A stretch of DNA of 48,018 nucleotides from Flavobacteriales bacterium (GTDB taxonomy: Bacteria; Bacteroidota; Bacteroidia; Flavobacteriales_D; Parvicellaceae), in contig JAQWRG010000103.1 of NCBI GenBank assembly GCA_029243855.1, positions 1 to 48,018 on the forward strand. The letters run 5' to 3'. Under the pieces are notes generated by a model that had not been told where the DNA came from, searched no databases, and saw only the letters and a program-made list of their open reading frames with translations. Below are positions 1 to 10,273 of this stretch, piece by piece (positions within the stretch are counted from its first letter, which is position 1; the number at the start of each line of letters is the position of its first letter). Position numbers and translations under genes: made by a program.

Positions 1-17
1 CATGCATTTTAGACTGT

Positions 18-27
18 GTTATGTGCA
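18..27. repeat. Left arm of 10-bp inverted repeat (GTTATGTGCA)
   Basis: Exact reverse complement of TGCACATAAC at 543-552, bracketing the 33..473 ORF. Confidence 0.55.
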
Positions 28-32
28 GTGAA

Positions 33-473
33 CTAATTTTCTAAGAAATTTATTTCACGATTATACAATCCAGGTAAAGAAACCTTGAAATTCTTTTTGT
101 CGTTTTCGAAATAACCTGAGTGTGAAACGGATGGGTTTGACTCTGGAATAAATAGAATGTTAAGATCACCATCTACATTAGCTTCACCTTCTTCATAAGC
201 CAAAACTTTATCAGATTTATCTGAGCCGTTTTGGATTTCTGAAGACTCCGCAACTAACTTGTATTTCCAAACTTTCCTTTCATAAAAAAAGACTGTGTAT
301 AGAATGTCAATATCATCAATATTAATATTTAAAATTGTCCCCGATTCTGACTTTAAATTATCTGATTTAAAATCAGTGGAATAGTAATAGTATGCATCTT
401 TTTCTTCCCATTTGTTACAAGATGAAAGAGTGAATACAAATGATAAGATAAATAATGCTGATAGAGTTCTCAT
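33..473 (-). CDS. Small hypothetical lipoprotein; start probably the internal Met at 473 (MRTLSALFILSFVFTLSSC, lipobox LSSC)
   Basis: ORF track 33..506; signal peptide and lipobox fit the downstream Met better. Confidence 0.6.
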   Translation of the reverse strand: MRTLSALFILSFVFTLSSCNKWEEKDAYYYYSTDFKSDNLKSESGTILNINIDDIDILYTVFFYERKVWKYKLVAESSEIQNGSDKSDKVLAYEEGEANVDGDLNILFIPESNPSVSHSGYFENDKKNFKVSLPGLYNREINFLEN

Positions 474-542
474 AATGAAATATATATATATCTTAAATTT
501 AATCATAAATTACAAATGATTGATAAATTGTTGTTCATCAAT

Positions 543-552
543 TGCACATAAC
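543..552. repeat. Right arm of 10-bp inverted repeat (TGCACATAAC)
   Basis: Exact reverse complement of 18-27. Confidence 0.55.
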
Positions 553-683
553 GTTTGGGCTAAAGGTAGTTACCTCCATCTTGTGGTATCCCATTTTTAG
601 TAAAACTCATTTAGTAATTCTCCAACAGTAATTGACTTGTTTTTGTGTATAAACAATGTTGCATCTAAATTAAGTTATTCAAC

Positions 684-3059
684 CTATCTTATAACACTAA
701 CATGTCCAAAAATCTTGTTGTATTCATTTTCTTGTGATGAAATGTATTTTAAAATGTATATATAAGTACCAACAGCAACCATTTTATTTTTAAAAAGCCC
801 ATCCCATCTAATATAAGGATCATTGGATTCAAAGATTAATTCACCCCAACGGTTAAAGATTAAAAATTGATAGTCTCTAAAAGAACAGTCAGTTTGTGGA
901 TAGAAGGTATCATTAAGCCCGTTATTGTCAGGAGTAAACGAATTAGGAATGTAAATTTTACAACTGCAGTCTTGAAAATTTATAGTTATTGAGTCGGTTT
1001 TAGTTCCACAATTGTTCGTTGAAGTAACCCAAAAAGTACCATGTTGATTAACAACAAAAGTTGAAGCAGTTGAATTATCTTGCCAAAGATACGTACTGTT
1101 TGGAAAAAAAGCATTTAGAAATATTTGATCATTATCACACAACGTAGAATCATCTCCAAGATCAAAAACTGGGGGTGAAATAAAATCAACTATAATGGAG
1201 TCATAAATGGTACAATTATTTTCGGTTACCTCAACCCAAAATACACCATGTTGATTAACGTTAAAAGTAGAGCTGGTGGAGCCATCTTGCCAAAGATAAG
1301 AGGCATTAGGGGTTGTGGCGTTAAGTGTTAATGTTTCACCATCACATAAGATAGTATCGTTACCTAGGTTTACTATTGGGTTAGGGCTATAGTTAATAGC
1401 AATTGAATCTATTGTAGTGCAATTGTTTTCGGTTACCTCAACCCAAAAAGTACCATGTTGATTAACGTTAAAAGTAGAGTTGGTGGAGCCGTCTTGCCAA
1501 AGAAAAGTAGCATTAGTTGTTGTGGCATTAAGCGTTAATGTTTCACCGACACACAATGTTGTGTCGGTGCCAAGGTTTACTATTGGATCAGCATTATAGC
1601 TTACGGTAATTGAATCTGTTGTAGTACAATTGTACTCAATGGCTTCAACCCAAAAAGTACCTTGTTGATTAACATTAAAAGTGGGGTTAGTCGAGCCATC
1701 TTGCCAAATATAAGTAGCGTTAGGAGTTGTAGCATTAAGTAATAATGTTTCACCAAAACACAAAGCCGTATCGTTACCTAGGCTTATTAATGGACCAGGA
1801 TTATAGTTAATAGTAATAGAATCTGTTGTAGTACAATTGTTTACAGTTACTGATACTAAATAAGTGCCTGGTTGATTAATATTAATAGACGCCCCTCCAC
1901 CTAAAGAGGTATTTGAATTATTTTGCCAAAGATAAGTAGCATTAGTTGTTGTGGCATTAAGCGTTAATGTTTCACCTATACACAAAGTGGTGTCGTTACC
2001 AAGATTAAATGAGGGCTGGTTCATATCAGGATGAAGCGTGATAATAGTATCAAAATAAATTGAACAATTAGAGTTTGTGTTTAAGGCTTGTATTTGAAAC
2101 TGTGTTGTATCAACGATTAATCCAGTTGAGAAAAAAAGTGACGAACAATTTCCAAATTGAGAATTTCCAATAGTAATATTTATTAATTGATATTCCACAC
2201 CTGCTTGGGCGTTATATAAGGAAATATCAGCAGAATCAATACTACAACCTTGAACGCTTGTGACTTCTAAAGAGATAGGCCTACAACTTTCGTAACATTC
2301 AATAATTTGTTGGTGGTTTAAAGAAACATCATAAACTCGAAGTTCGTCAATGGTTCCATCAAAAGTATTTGTGTGGCCCACAACACTGGATGTTGCTCCA
2401 ATAGTTGTTAGGTAACTAATAGGGTTATTAAAACAAGAAGTTGTTGGGTCATTCATAGCCATGCTTGTGCTATACTCCATACAATCAATATATAACTTTA
2501 CAATTCTTGATTCTAAATTGTTGTTTTGTACTGTAACAGCAACAAATGTTTCTTGATTATTTGGAATTGTTATTAAAGAGCTTGAATACCTGTCACCACC
2601 GGACCACCCATTGCAGTTAAGGTTTTTATTTACTTGGTTACTAAGTCCCGGAACTGAATAATTATCCATTGCAAACTCAGCTATTGAGTAACCCCTATAG
2701 TTGTTTGTACATTGTTCTCTAATTGAAAAGATTCCCATTGGATTTACTTGAGAATCAGGCCTTATCCATGCGGTAATGGTAAAATCATTTATCAAATTTA
2801 TATTAGGAGAAACCAAAACATAGTCATTTATACCATCGAAAGACAAACCTTGTCCACACTGTGTATTGACAAAAGTTGCACCTGAGTTTATGGCTGTTTG
2901 ACCACTATTTCCATAGTTAGTTAAATTCCCGTCAAAACTAAAATATTGTAAAAGGTTTGCAACTGGAGGGCTAGTGGTTTGCCCAATATCTAACGGACAT
3001 TGAGCATTTAAAACAAAAGCTGAACAGGAAATCAATATAATAAGTATGTGTTTTTTCAA
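684..3059 (-). CDS. Secreted LamG-like/Ig-like repeat protein with T9SS type B (gliding motility-associated) C-terminal domain
   Basis: Signal peptide; LamG-like N-terminal region (FDGINDYVLV...DELRVYD); five ~70-aa LGNDT.LC.GETL.LNA repeats; C-terminal IPNSFTPDNNGLNDTF...FNRWGELIFES. Confidence 0.85.
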   Translation of the reverse strand: MKKHILIILISCSAFVLNAQCPLDIGQTTSPPVANLLQYFSFDGNLTNYGNSGQTAINSGATFVNTQCGQGLSFDGINDYVLVSPNINLINDFTITAWIRPDSQVNPMGIFSIREQCTNNYRGYSIAEFAMDNYSVPGLSNQVNKNLNCNGWSGGDRYSSSLITIPNNQETFVAVTVQNNNLESRIVKLYIDCMEYSTSMAMNDPTTSCFNNPISYLTTIGATSSVVGHTNTFDGTIDELRVYDVSLNHQQIIECYESCRPISLEVTSVQGCSIDSADISLYNAQAGVEYQLINITIGNSQFGNCSSLFFSTGLIVDTTQFQIQALNTNSNCSIYFDTIITLHPDMNQPSFNLGNDTTLCIGETLTLNATTTNATYLWQNNSNTSLGGGASININQPGTYLVSVTVNNCTTTDSITINYNPGPLISLGNDTALCFGETLLLNATTPNATYIWQDGSTNPTFNVNQQGTFWVEAIEYNCTTTDSITVSYNADPIVNLGTDTTLCVGETLTLNATTTNATFLWQDGSTNSTFNVNQHGTFWVEVTENNCTTIDSIAINYSPNPIVNLGNDTILCDGETLTLNATTPNASYLWQDGSTSSTFNVNQHGVFWVEVTENNCTIYDSIIVDFISPPVFDLGDDSTLCDNDQIFLNAFFPNSTYLWQDNSTASTFVVNQHGTFWVTSTNNCGTKTDSITINFQDCSCKIYIPNSFTPDNNGLNDTFYPQTDCSFRDYQFLIFNRWGELIFESNDPYIRWDGLFKNKMVAVGTYIYILKYISSQENEYNKIFGHVSVIR
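975..2013 (-). repeat. Five imperfect ~204-210 bp tandem repeats inside the 684..3059 CDS
   Basis: Segment aacccaaaaagtaccatgttgattaac recurs near 1026, 1230, 1440, 1650 and (diverged) 1860; protein repeat LGxDTxLCxGETLxLNATT.NATYLWQDGS. Confidence 0.8.
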
Positions 3060-3151
3060 CTTTGTTTAAACGTTATTAGAACTATTTCAATAAAAAGGTT
3101 ACCTATATTAAACTTAATATAAGCATTAATTTAATGATAATTAAATACAAA

Positions 3152-3658
3152 CTAAGAAGAAATTTTTTGCTGATACAGATTATATTTTCCAAGTGCAAGT
3201 TGCTTTTGACCTACTTGTTTAAACCCTTGATTAATATAGTATTTACAAAGTTTTTTATTTGTGCAATCGCAGTCTAGTCTTAAGTATTCTACATTATTTA
3301 AAATGGCCTCTTCCTTGATTTTATTAACAACTTTAAACCCTAGGCCATTTCCTGAAAATTCCTCATGAATTATGAGAGAATGAATGTATTTTGCTTTATC
3401 GTTCATTTTCCCCCAATAAATCAAATCGTTATGAGCCACCCTAACCACACCCATGATTTGGCGATTGAAGTTTTCTAGAAAGAAAAATTCTTTACTTTCA
3501 ACACCCTCTTCTACCCACTTTATTTTTTCAATTGGTGGGTTTAACCAATATTGCCATTGATTGACTTTTTTTTTAGCTAAAGTTTTAGCAGCACTAGCTA
3601 ATAAACTGAATACGATTTTCTTTTCCTTTGTTTCAACAACCCTTAATGAAAAATCCAT
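3152..3658 (-). CDS. GNAT-type N-acetyltransferase, translationally coupled to the upstream RND gene
   Basis: HSLIIHEEFSGNGLGFKVVNKIKEEA...LRLDC.CTNKKLCKYYINQGF pattern; start at 3658 overlaps the RND stop as TAATG. Confidence 0.7.
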   Translation of the reverse strand: MDFSLRVVETKEKKIVFSLLASAAKTLAKKKVNQWQYWLNPPIEKIKWVEEGVESKEFFFLENFNRQIMGVVRVAHNDLIYWGKMNDKAKYIHSLIIHEEFSGNGLGFKVVNKIKEEAILNNVEYLRLDCDCTNKKLCKYYINQGFKQVGQKQLALGKYNLYQQKISS

Positions 3659-6600
3659 TATATCTCCACCTTTAGTTCCCACTTCATTTTAAGAAAAAGC
3701 CACACTTTAAAGCGATAAAAAGTATAATACATTACCGGAACTACTACCAATGTTAAGAAAGTAGCAAAAGTTAAACCATAGATTATCGCTAAACTCATTG
3801 GTTTAAAGAAGATAACGTTATCTCCTCCAAAAAATATTTGAGGGTCAAATTCTGAAACGAGCGTAAAGAAATTAATATTTAGTCCAGTCGCTAAGGGAAA
3901 TAATCCTAAAATGGTAGTAATTGCCGTTAACAACACTGGCCTTAGTCTTGTTTTTCCACCCTCTACAATGGCAAGCTTAACATCAGTGTGACTTAGCAAT
4001 TCTTTATCATTCATTTCTAACTCTCTTCTTTTTCTTCGTCTTAATAAGTTGGTGTAGTCAACAAGCACAATTGCGTTATTTACTACAATACCAGCTAGTG
4101 ATATAATTCCAATCATGGTCATAATAATCACAAAATCACTTCTAGATATCACAATCCCTAAAAACACACCGGATAAACTTAAGACAACAGATGAAAGAAT
4201 TATTACAGGAGTTGAAAAAGCATTAAATTGAGTAACCAGGATTAAAAGAATTAAGAAGACCGCAATTAAAAGGGCAGTACTTAAAAAGGCCATTTCTTTT
4301 TGTTGATCCTCCATTTGACCAGTAAACTTAGAATTAAACCCTTCTTCAGCAAATGCCTTTCCACTTTTTGTCAAGTCAAAAGCTGCTAATTCTTTCTTAA
4401 CCTTTGCAACCACCTCATTGGCGTTGTGTCCCTCTTTAACACCAGATATAATGGTTACCATGTTGGTTAAATTTTTTCTTTTAATGGCAGCATGCTTGTT
4501 TACTATTTTTAAATCTTTTATAACCGCGCTAATAGGGATAGTAAGTTTTTGCCCACGATTATTCATAAACATTATCTTTTGATTTAAAATCGATTCTAAA
4601 TTTGATCGATAAGCGTCTCCAAAACGAATGTTTATGTCATAATCGTCTTCATCATAAGAATAGGTAGACACGTCTTTTCCAAAAAGAGAAGTTCTTATGT
4701 TTTGCCCAATTTGCCCAGTAGAAAGCCCAACTCTTTTGGCATATTCTCTATTAATATCTAGGTTGATTTCAGCTTTATTTACTTCAACGTCCAATTTTAA
4801 TTTTTGTACACCCTCAATATTTTTGGCCATTAAGTATTGTTGTACTAAAGCAGCTTTTTCCGTTAGTTTACCGTAATCATCTGCGCCTGTAATTTCAATA
4901 TTTATGGCCGGTTTTTGAGGTGGTCCATTTTGTTCCTTATCTACTATTATTCCAATATCGGCATTAAACTTTCCAGCTAAAGCTTGCTCAATTCTTTTTT
5001 TGACTTCACTGGTGTTGAGGCCTTTTCTATGAGAAAATTCACAAAAAGAAACGGTTATTCTTGCTTTATGAGGCGTTTCTCCAAAAGAAGGGCCGTTCAT
5101 AGGGTCAGAAGTTCCTTTACCAACTTGTTCAATGACAGAAGCAATAAATGCAGTTTCGACTTGAATGCCGTTTTTAGTTTCTTTATCTACCACCTCCATA
5201 ATTGTTCGGCTATCCTTTTCCGAAACAGCACTATTCAAAACACTATCAATTTTAGCTTTAACCAATAATGTATTGGCGTTGGTTTTAGTTATGTTGGTGC
5301 CAACAGGAAGCTCAACAAAAATGTTAATATAATTGGGTTGGTTGTCTGGAAAAAACAACACTTTTGGAGGAAAAACACCTGTTAAAATAAAAGATAGAAA
5401 TAAGGTAACAAACGTTCCGATAATTATCCAAAGTGGTCTTTTTTTGTTCAACGCCCAACCTAAAAAACGCTTATAAATATTTTCTACCTTGGGTAGGAAT
5501 TTTCCTTGAAACCACTTAGTAACTGGGTTTAAAGCAAAAGCATTAAGCATCGTTAAAAATGCAAAAATGCTGATTAAATTTCCAAGCCAAACTACGTCTA
5601 GTAAGTAAAATGGAACAGAGAGTATTACCCCAAATGCAAAAAGTTTTGTAGCTCTTTTTCTACTGGCTTTTTCTTCTTCAACACGCATCAAAATAGCAAT
5701 CAATACTGGGTTAATAACCAAAGCAACAAAAAGTGATGAGCCTAATACGATCATTAATGTGATGGGCAAATACTGCATGAATTCACCCATAATTCCTGGC
5801 CATAAAGCCAAAGGAACAAAAGCGGCAAGCGTTGTTGCTGTAGATGCAATTATAGGCCAAGCCACTTCTCCAACCCCTTTTTTTGTCGCTTCAAAAGGAG
5901 AAAAACCCTGATCCATGAGTCGATAAACATTTTCAACAACCACAATACCGTTGTCTACCAACATTCCTAAGGCTAGAACTAAAGAAAACAACACCATAAT
6001 ATTTAAACTAACACCGGCTGAATTCAACAAAATAAAAGATAGAAACATTGAAAAAGGAATGGCAATCCCTACAAAAAGAGCGTTTCTTAAGCCTAAAAAG
6101 AATAAAAGCACAAAAACTACCAAAATAACACCAAAAACAATAGAGTTTTCAAGGTTGCTAACTTGTGACCTAATCATAATGGATTGATCGTTGGTGTATG
6201 TTAAATTCATGTCCCTAGGAAATTTTTTATCTAAGGATTTCACCAAAACTTTAAGTTGATCAATAGCGTTGATGATGTTTGCTCCAGCCCGCTTTTTAAT
6301 GTCTAACATTACTACAGGTTCGCTGTTTTGTCTAGCATAACTGGAGGTATCAGCATCTGTAAAAGAGATATCAGCAACATCTCTTAAGTAAATGTTGTCC
6401 TGATCTTCGTGTTTAACAACTAGGTTTTCAAGGTCTTGATAATTTTTAAATTTCCCGTCAATAATTAAAAAATGATCTATGCCGTCAACTTTTAAATTAC
6501 CTGCACCAAGTGTTGTATTTTCAGCTTGAATCGCACTTTCAATATCTGAAAAACTAACTCTTTTGGCTTCTGCATCAAATTTTCTTACTTCAATTTTTAC

Positions 6601-7182
6601 CTTTTTTTCTTGAACACCCCTAATGTCAACCGCATTTATTTCAGGAATAGTTTCTACCAAATCTTTTATTAGTTCAGCCTGCTCTTTCAATACATCAACA
6701 GGGTAATCCCCAGAAAGGTTAATGTTTATAATTGGAAATTCGTTGATATCCATTTCTTGAATTGTTGGCTCCACAGGAAGGTCTTGAGCAAACGTTTTAG
6801 TGGATCGTGCATCTGATAGCGCCTCCTCAACCAATTGTTTAGCATCTTTCGAAGAAATACCAAAGTCAAATTTAATTTGAACAACACCAAAATCTTGAAT
6901 AGACGTAGATGAAATATCGTCTATCCCTTTAAGTTTATTCAATTCTTTTTCAAAAGGCTTAATTATTTTGTCGGTAATTATTTCAGCAGAGTTACCAGGA
7001 TAAGGAATGTTCACATAGATTTCTGGTATTTCAATTTGAGGAAAACTTTCCCTTGGCATTTTATTGTAAGCGGAAACGCCCCCAATCAATAAAATAGCAA
7101 TAAGAAGATATACGGTTTTTCTATTGTTTATGGCTAAAGACGATAAAGCGAATTCGCGCCAATTTTCTATTTGCTTTTTCAT
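3658..7182 (-). CDS. RND-family efflux permease (AcrB/HAE1-like)
   Basis: 1174 aa; MPRESFPQIEIPEIYVNIPYPGNSAEIITDKI, ALGMLVDNGIVVVENVYR, GIISLAGIVVNNAIVLVDY, TRLRPVLLTAITTILGLFPLA. Confidence 0.95.
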   Translation of the reverse strand: MKKQIENWREFALSSLAINNRKTVYLLIAILLIGGVSAYNKMPRESFPQIEIPEIYVNIPYPGNSAEIITDKIIKPFEKELNKLKGIDDISSTSIQDFGVVQIKFDFGISSKDAKQLVEEALSDARSTKTFAQDLPVEPTIQEMDINEFPIININLSGDYPVDVLKEQAELIKDLVETIPEINAVDIRGVQEKKVKIEVRKFDAEAKRVSFSDIESAIQAENTTLGAGNLKVDGIDHFLIIDGKFKNYQDLENLVVKHEDQDNIYLRDVADISFTDADTSSYARQNSEPVVMLDIKKRAGANIINAIDQLKVLVKSLDKKFPRDMNLTYTNDQSIMIRSQVSNLENSIVFGVILVVFVLLFFLGLRNALFVGIAIPFSMFLSFILLNSAGVSLNIMVLFSLVLALGMLVDNGIVVVENVYRLMDQGFSPFEATKKGVGEVAWPIIASTATTLAAFVPLALWPGIMGEFMQYLPITLMIVLGSSLFVALVINPVLIAILMRVEEEKASRKRATKLFAFGVILSVPFYLLDVVWLGNLISIFAFLTMLNAFALNPVTKWFQGKFLPKVENIYKRFLGWALNKKRPLWIIIGTFVTLFLSFILTGVFPPKVLFFPDNQPNYINIFVELPVGTNITKTNANTLLVKAKIDSVLNSAVSEKDSRTIMEVVDKETKNGIQVETAFIASVIEQVGKGTSDPMNGPSFGETPHKARITVSFCEFSHRKGLNTSEVKKRIEQALAGKFNADIGIIVDKEQNGPPQKPAINIEITGADDYGKLTEKAALVQQYLMAKNIEGVQKLKLDVEVNKAEINLDINREYAKRVGLSTGQIGQNIRTSLFGKDVSTYSYDEDDYDINIRFGDAYRSNLESILNQKIMFMNNRGQKLTIPISAVIKDLKIVNKHAAIKRKNLTNMVTIISGVKEGHNANEVVAKVKKELAAFDLTKSGKAFAEEGFNSKFTGQMEDQQKEMAFLSTALLIAVFLILLILVTQFNAFSTPVIILSSVVLSLSGVFLGIVISRSDFVIIMTMIGIISLAGIVVNNAIVLVDYTNLLRRRKRRELEMNDKELLSHTDVKLAIVEGGKTRLRPVLLTAITTILGLFPLATGLNINFFTLVSEFDPQIFFGGDNVIFFKPMSLAIIYGLTFATFLTLVVVPVMYYTFYRFKVWLFLKMKWELKVEI

Positions 7183-8321
7183 TAGTTATTAGTTGGAATT
7201 ACATTAACTTTTTGCCCCTCAACAACGTTGTTTTTTCCTGCATCAACGACTCTTAAACCAGCCGATATTTCAGACAAAACCTCTACATAATTTCCATTTT
7301 GCTTTCCAAGCGAAACAGCTTTTATGCTGACAATATTATCCTCATCTAACACTTTTAAATAAGAGTTGCCAGTTGCATTTTTTGATATCAACCTGGAAGA
7401 CAATGAGACGCTGTTTTCTTTAGTATAATCCCTTATTTTAATAATAGCCATTAAATTAGGCACAAGGTTTAGATTAGAAGAAACCACTTTAGCTTCTATT
7501 TTAACGGTTCGGTTTACAGGGTTGATTAATTTCCCAATTCTTGAAACCTGAGCGCCACCCACACTTTTCCCTAATGAGGGTAAATAAGCAGAAACACTAT
7601 CACCAATAGATATATCTGAGATTAAATTTTCCGAAACATCGGCAGTTAAATAAAGGTCGTCCAAACCAATTAAATGAACAGAAGGATTTGCAGGACTAAT
7701 GGCTTCTCCAGTTTGAATAAAAACTTTTTCAGCATATCCAGAAAAAGGAGCATTTAAAGTTGTTTTTTCTAGTTGAGTCATTAAAGTTTGCATTGATTTT
7801 TTCAATGCATTGTATCTTGTTTGCACCTCCTTTAACTGAACCTCAGAACCAATACCATCATTGAATAATTTTTCCTGTTTTTCAAGTAAAAATTTAGCAA
7901 AACTAATCTGCTCTTCTATTTCTTTTTGTTGGGCAATGAGCATCGAGTTGGACATTCTGAAAAGAGGATCTCCTTTTTTAATAAATGCTCCATCAGTGAC
8001 GTAAATTTTTTCAACTGTACCGTTTATTTCAGGTCGAATAATAACTTCTTTTTTGCTAGTTATTTGTCCTTGAATCTCTGTGTAGTGTTCAAAAAAACTA
8101 AGTTCAGTAGTATAAGTTGAAACTAGAGGTAAGTCTTCTTTTTCTGTTTTAGTAGTATCTAAAACAAGCAAACTACTATCTATTTTCGCCAGCTCTTTTT
8201 CTAGAGTTTCAATATTAGCTACAATTTCCATTCTTTTTGCAGATAACTCATCAACGGTTTCTACATTTTTTCCGCATCCATATAGTGCAAGAAGTAATAT
8301 TATAAATGAGATGTTTTTCAT
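7182..8321 (-). CDS. RND efflux periplasmic adaptor (HlyD/MFP family) lipoprotein
   Basis: Lipobox YGC; IRPEINGTVEKIYVTDGAFIKKGDPLFRM; TTLNAPFSGYAEKVFIQTGEAIS. Confidence 0.92.
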   Translation of the reverse strand: MKNISFIILLLALYGCGKNVETVDELSAKRMEIVANIETLEKELAKIDSSLLVLDTTKTEKEDLPLVSTYTTELSFFEHYTEIQGQITSKKEVIIRPEINGTVEKIYVTDGAFIKKGDPLFRMSNSMLIAQQKEIEEQISFAKFLLEKQEKLFNDGIGSEVQLKEVQTRYNALKKSMQTLMTQLEKTTLNAPFSGYAEKVFIQTGEAISPANPSVHLIGLDDLYLTADVSENLISDISIGDSVSAYLPSLGKSVGGAQVSRIGKLINPVNRTVKIEAKVVSSNLNLVPNLMAIIKIRDYTKENSVSLSSRLISKNATGNSYLKVLDEDNIVSIKAVSLGKQNGNYVEVLSEISAGLRVVDAGKNNVVEGQKVNVIPTNN

Positions 8322-8325
8322 GAAT

Positions 8326-9639
8326 TTACTTGTTAGTGATTTTATTAATAGCTAATTGAGATTTGATTACATTAAATTCTTTACTTAATAATTCTTGTTG
8401 CGCAGCAATAACTTGATTTTGGGCTTGTGAAACAGCAAGAACACTATTTGTGCCAGCTTTAAACTTTATAATTTCATTTTGAAGAACCTTTTCAGCAAGC
8501 TCCAAACTTTTATTTGCGTTATCCAGAGACATTTTAGCCACTTTTAAATTGTTTTCTAATTGCATTAATAAGGCAGAAATTTGAGTCTCAATTTGTGAAA
8601 GCTCATTCTGACTTTTTAAAAGGCTCAATTCTTTTTGTGTTCTTTTTGATTGACCCTCTCCGCTGTTGAAAATGGGAATGTCAACCCTCAACCCCCAAAC
8701 AGTAGCAGGGTACCAAGGATAGCTGTTATCAAAAAAACTAAACTCTTTTCTCATAGCCATTTCTTGATGGCTAAAAAATCCGGAAATACTGGGATATCCT
8801 TCACTTTTAACCACCTTTAAGTCTAGTTCATTTAAGACTGTATTTTGAGAGGCAAGCATAAAACTTAATGTTTGATTTACATTGAATGATGAAGGAGACG
8901 TTTCTGAAGAACTGAAAGCGGATGAAAAATCATCCACAATATTTAACAGGCTATCTAATGGGTAGCCAATATTGCTTTTCAACTGCATCATGCTTAATTC
9001 CTCATTCATTTTTAATTCATTAACAACGTTGGTTGTTTGTAAAAGCATGAGATTAACTTCATCCAATTGACTAGACTCAACAACGCCCCCGTCAACCAGT
9101 TTTTTAGTGTAATCGTAAATGTTTTGCATTTGCTCTTTACCTTTTTCTGCAAGAGAGGCATTTTTATTTATTAATAAAACACTATAATACAATGTCGATA
9201 TTTTCTCGTTGAAATCAGCCATCGTCTGCTTTTGAATGAGCTCCGTTAATGAGGCATAAGCATTGGCTGCTCGAATGCCATAAATATACCTTGCACTAAA
9301 AATTAACTGATCTACTTGAATGGCTAAATTAGAATTGTAATCTGTTCCAAAATTTACATCTATCAAATCATCTCCAGGCATACCTAAGGCACTTGCAGGT
9401 ATTACCGTGGTTGGGATATTAACATAATTTTGAAAATTTAAACTTCCATTTATTTTTGGAAGTCCAGCGGAGGTATATTCTTTTATTTTTTGTTTGGCTA
9501 TTTCAACATCAAGTGAAGCGTTTTTAATTGTTGGGCTATTCGCATGAGCAAAGACCAATAACTCAGTAAGCGAGGTGGTTTGTGCTGACGTTTGAACAAA
9601 AGAGATTAAAAGTAATAGTATAGAGAGAGCCTTATTCAT
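8326..9639 (-). CDS. TolC-family outer membrane efflux protein
   Basis: Signal peptide, two coiled-coil halves, operon position beside MFP and RND genes. Confidence 0.9.
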   Translation of the reverse strand: MNKALSILLLLISFVQTSAQTTSLTELLVFAHANSPTIKNASLDVEIAKQKIKEYTSAGLPKINGSLNFQNYVNIPTTVIPASALGMPGDDLIDVNFGTDYNSNLAIQVDQLIFSARYIYGIRAANAYASLTELIQKQTMADFNEKISTLYYSVLLINKNASLAEKGKEQMQNIYDYTKKLVDGGVVESSQLDEVNLMLLQTTNVVNELKMNEELSMMQLKSNIGYPLDSLLNIVDDFSSAFSSSETSPSSFNVNQTLSFMLASQNTVLNELDLKVVKSEGYPSISGFFSHQEMAMRKEFSFFDNSYPWYPATVWGLRVDIPIFNSGEGQSKRTQKELSLLKSQNELSQIETQISALLMQLENNLKVAKMSLDNANKSLELAEKVLQNEIIKFKAGTNSVLAVSQAQNQVIAAQQELLSKEFNVIKSQLAINKITNK

Positions 9640-10252
9640 GGTTTAAGAAAATATTAGAATGATGATTTAAAAAGTAAGTTCTTCCCTTTTTAGAAACAAC
9701 TCCAAGCATGTAATGCGTCATTAACTCTTGATAAACTTGTGGAAATGAAATTAAATGCGATTGAAATAAATCACCATTAAAGATTAATTCAAGTTTTTCA
9801 GATAAAATTCTCGCCATTATTTCCGGATTTATTTCTGAACGATAAAAACCACAATCAATGCCCTTTTTTAAATTATTTAGCGTGAGATCAAACCCTCTTT
9901 GTTTGATAACTAGATCAAAAACTTTCCAAGCTTCAGGATAATATTTTTTTAAATCGTACTGTGCAGAGGGATGTATGGTTTTAATTTTTTTTAAATCAAC
10001 CTGATTCAATGAGAAAAACTCATCAATAGGATTAAGGTTTTGGTCAATTATTGATTGAATATCATCGTAGTGATCGTCCATGTCTTGGGTGATTACCTTC
10101 GAAACCAAGTCAGCTCTATTTTTATAATAAACGTAGAGCGTTTTCTTAGAACAGCCTAGTTTTTCGGCCAAATCGTCCATTGTTAAACTTTTTATTCCAT
10201 GTTGTTGGAACAAAAGATGAATTTGGTGATTGATTTCTTTTATTTTTACCAT
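9632..10252 (-). CDS. TetR/AcrR-family transcriptional regulator
   Basis: N-terminal [35 protein letters not shown]; probable start MVKIKEI at 10252; overlaps the TolC start by 8 bp. Confidence 0.9.
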   Translation of the reverse strand: MVKIKEINHQIHLLFQQHGIKSLTMDDLAEKLGCSKKTLYVYYKNRADLVSKVITQDMDDHYDDIQSIIDQNLNPIDEFFSLNQVDLKKIKTIHPSAQYDLKKYYPEAWKVFDLVIKQRGFDLTLNNLKKGIDCGFYRSEINPEIMARILSEKLELIFNGDLFQSHLISFPQVYQELMTHYMLGVVSKKGRTYFLNHHSNIFLNHE

Positions 10253-10273
10253 CTCAAAATTGGAAAACAAAGA

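Noticed and set aside
4984-5268. Plus-strand ORF of 94 aa
   Set aside because: Fully antisense to the RND permease; no recognisable domain; same reasoning applies to 5951..6187 and 7926..8120.
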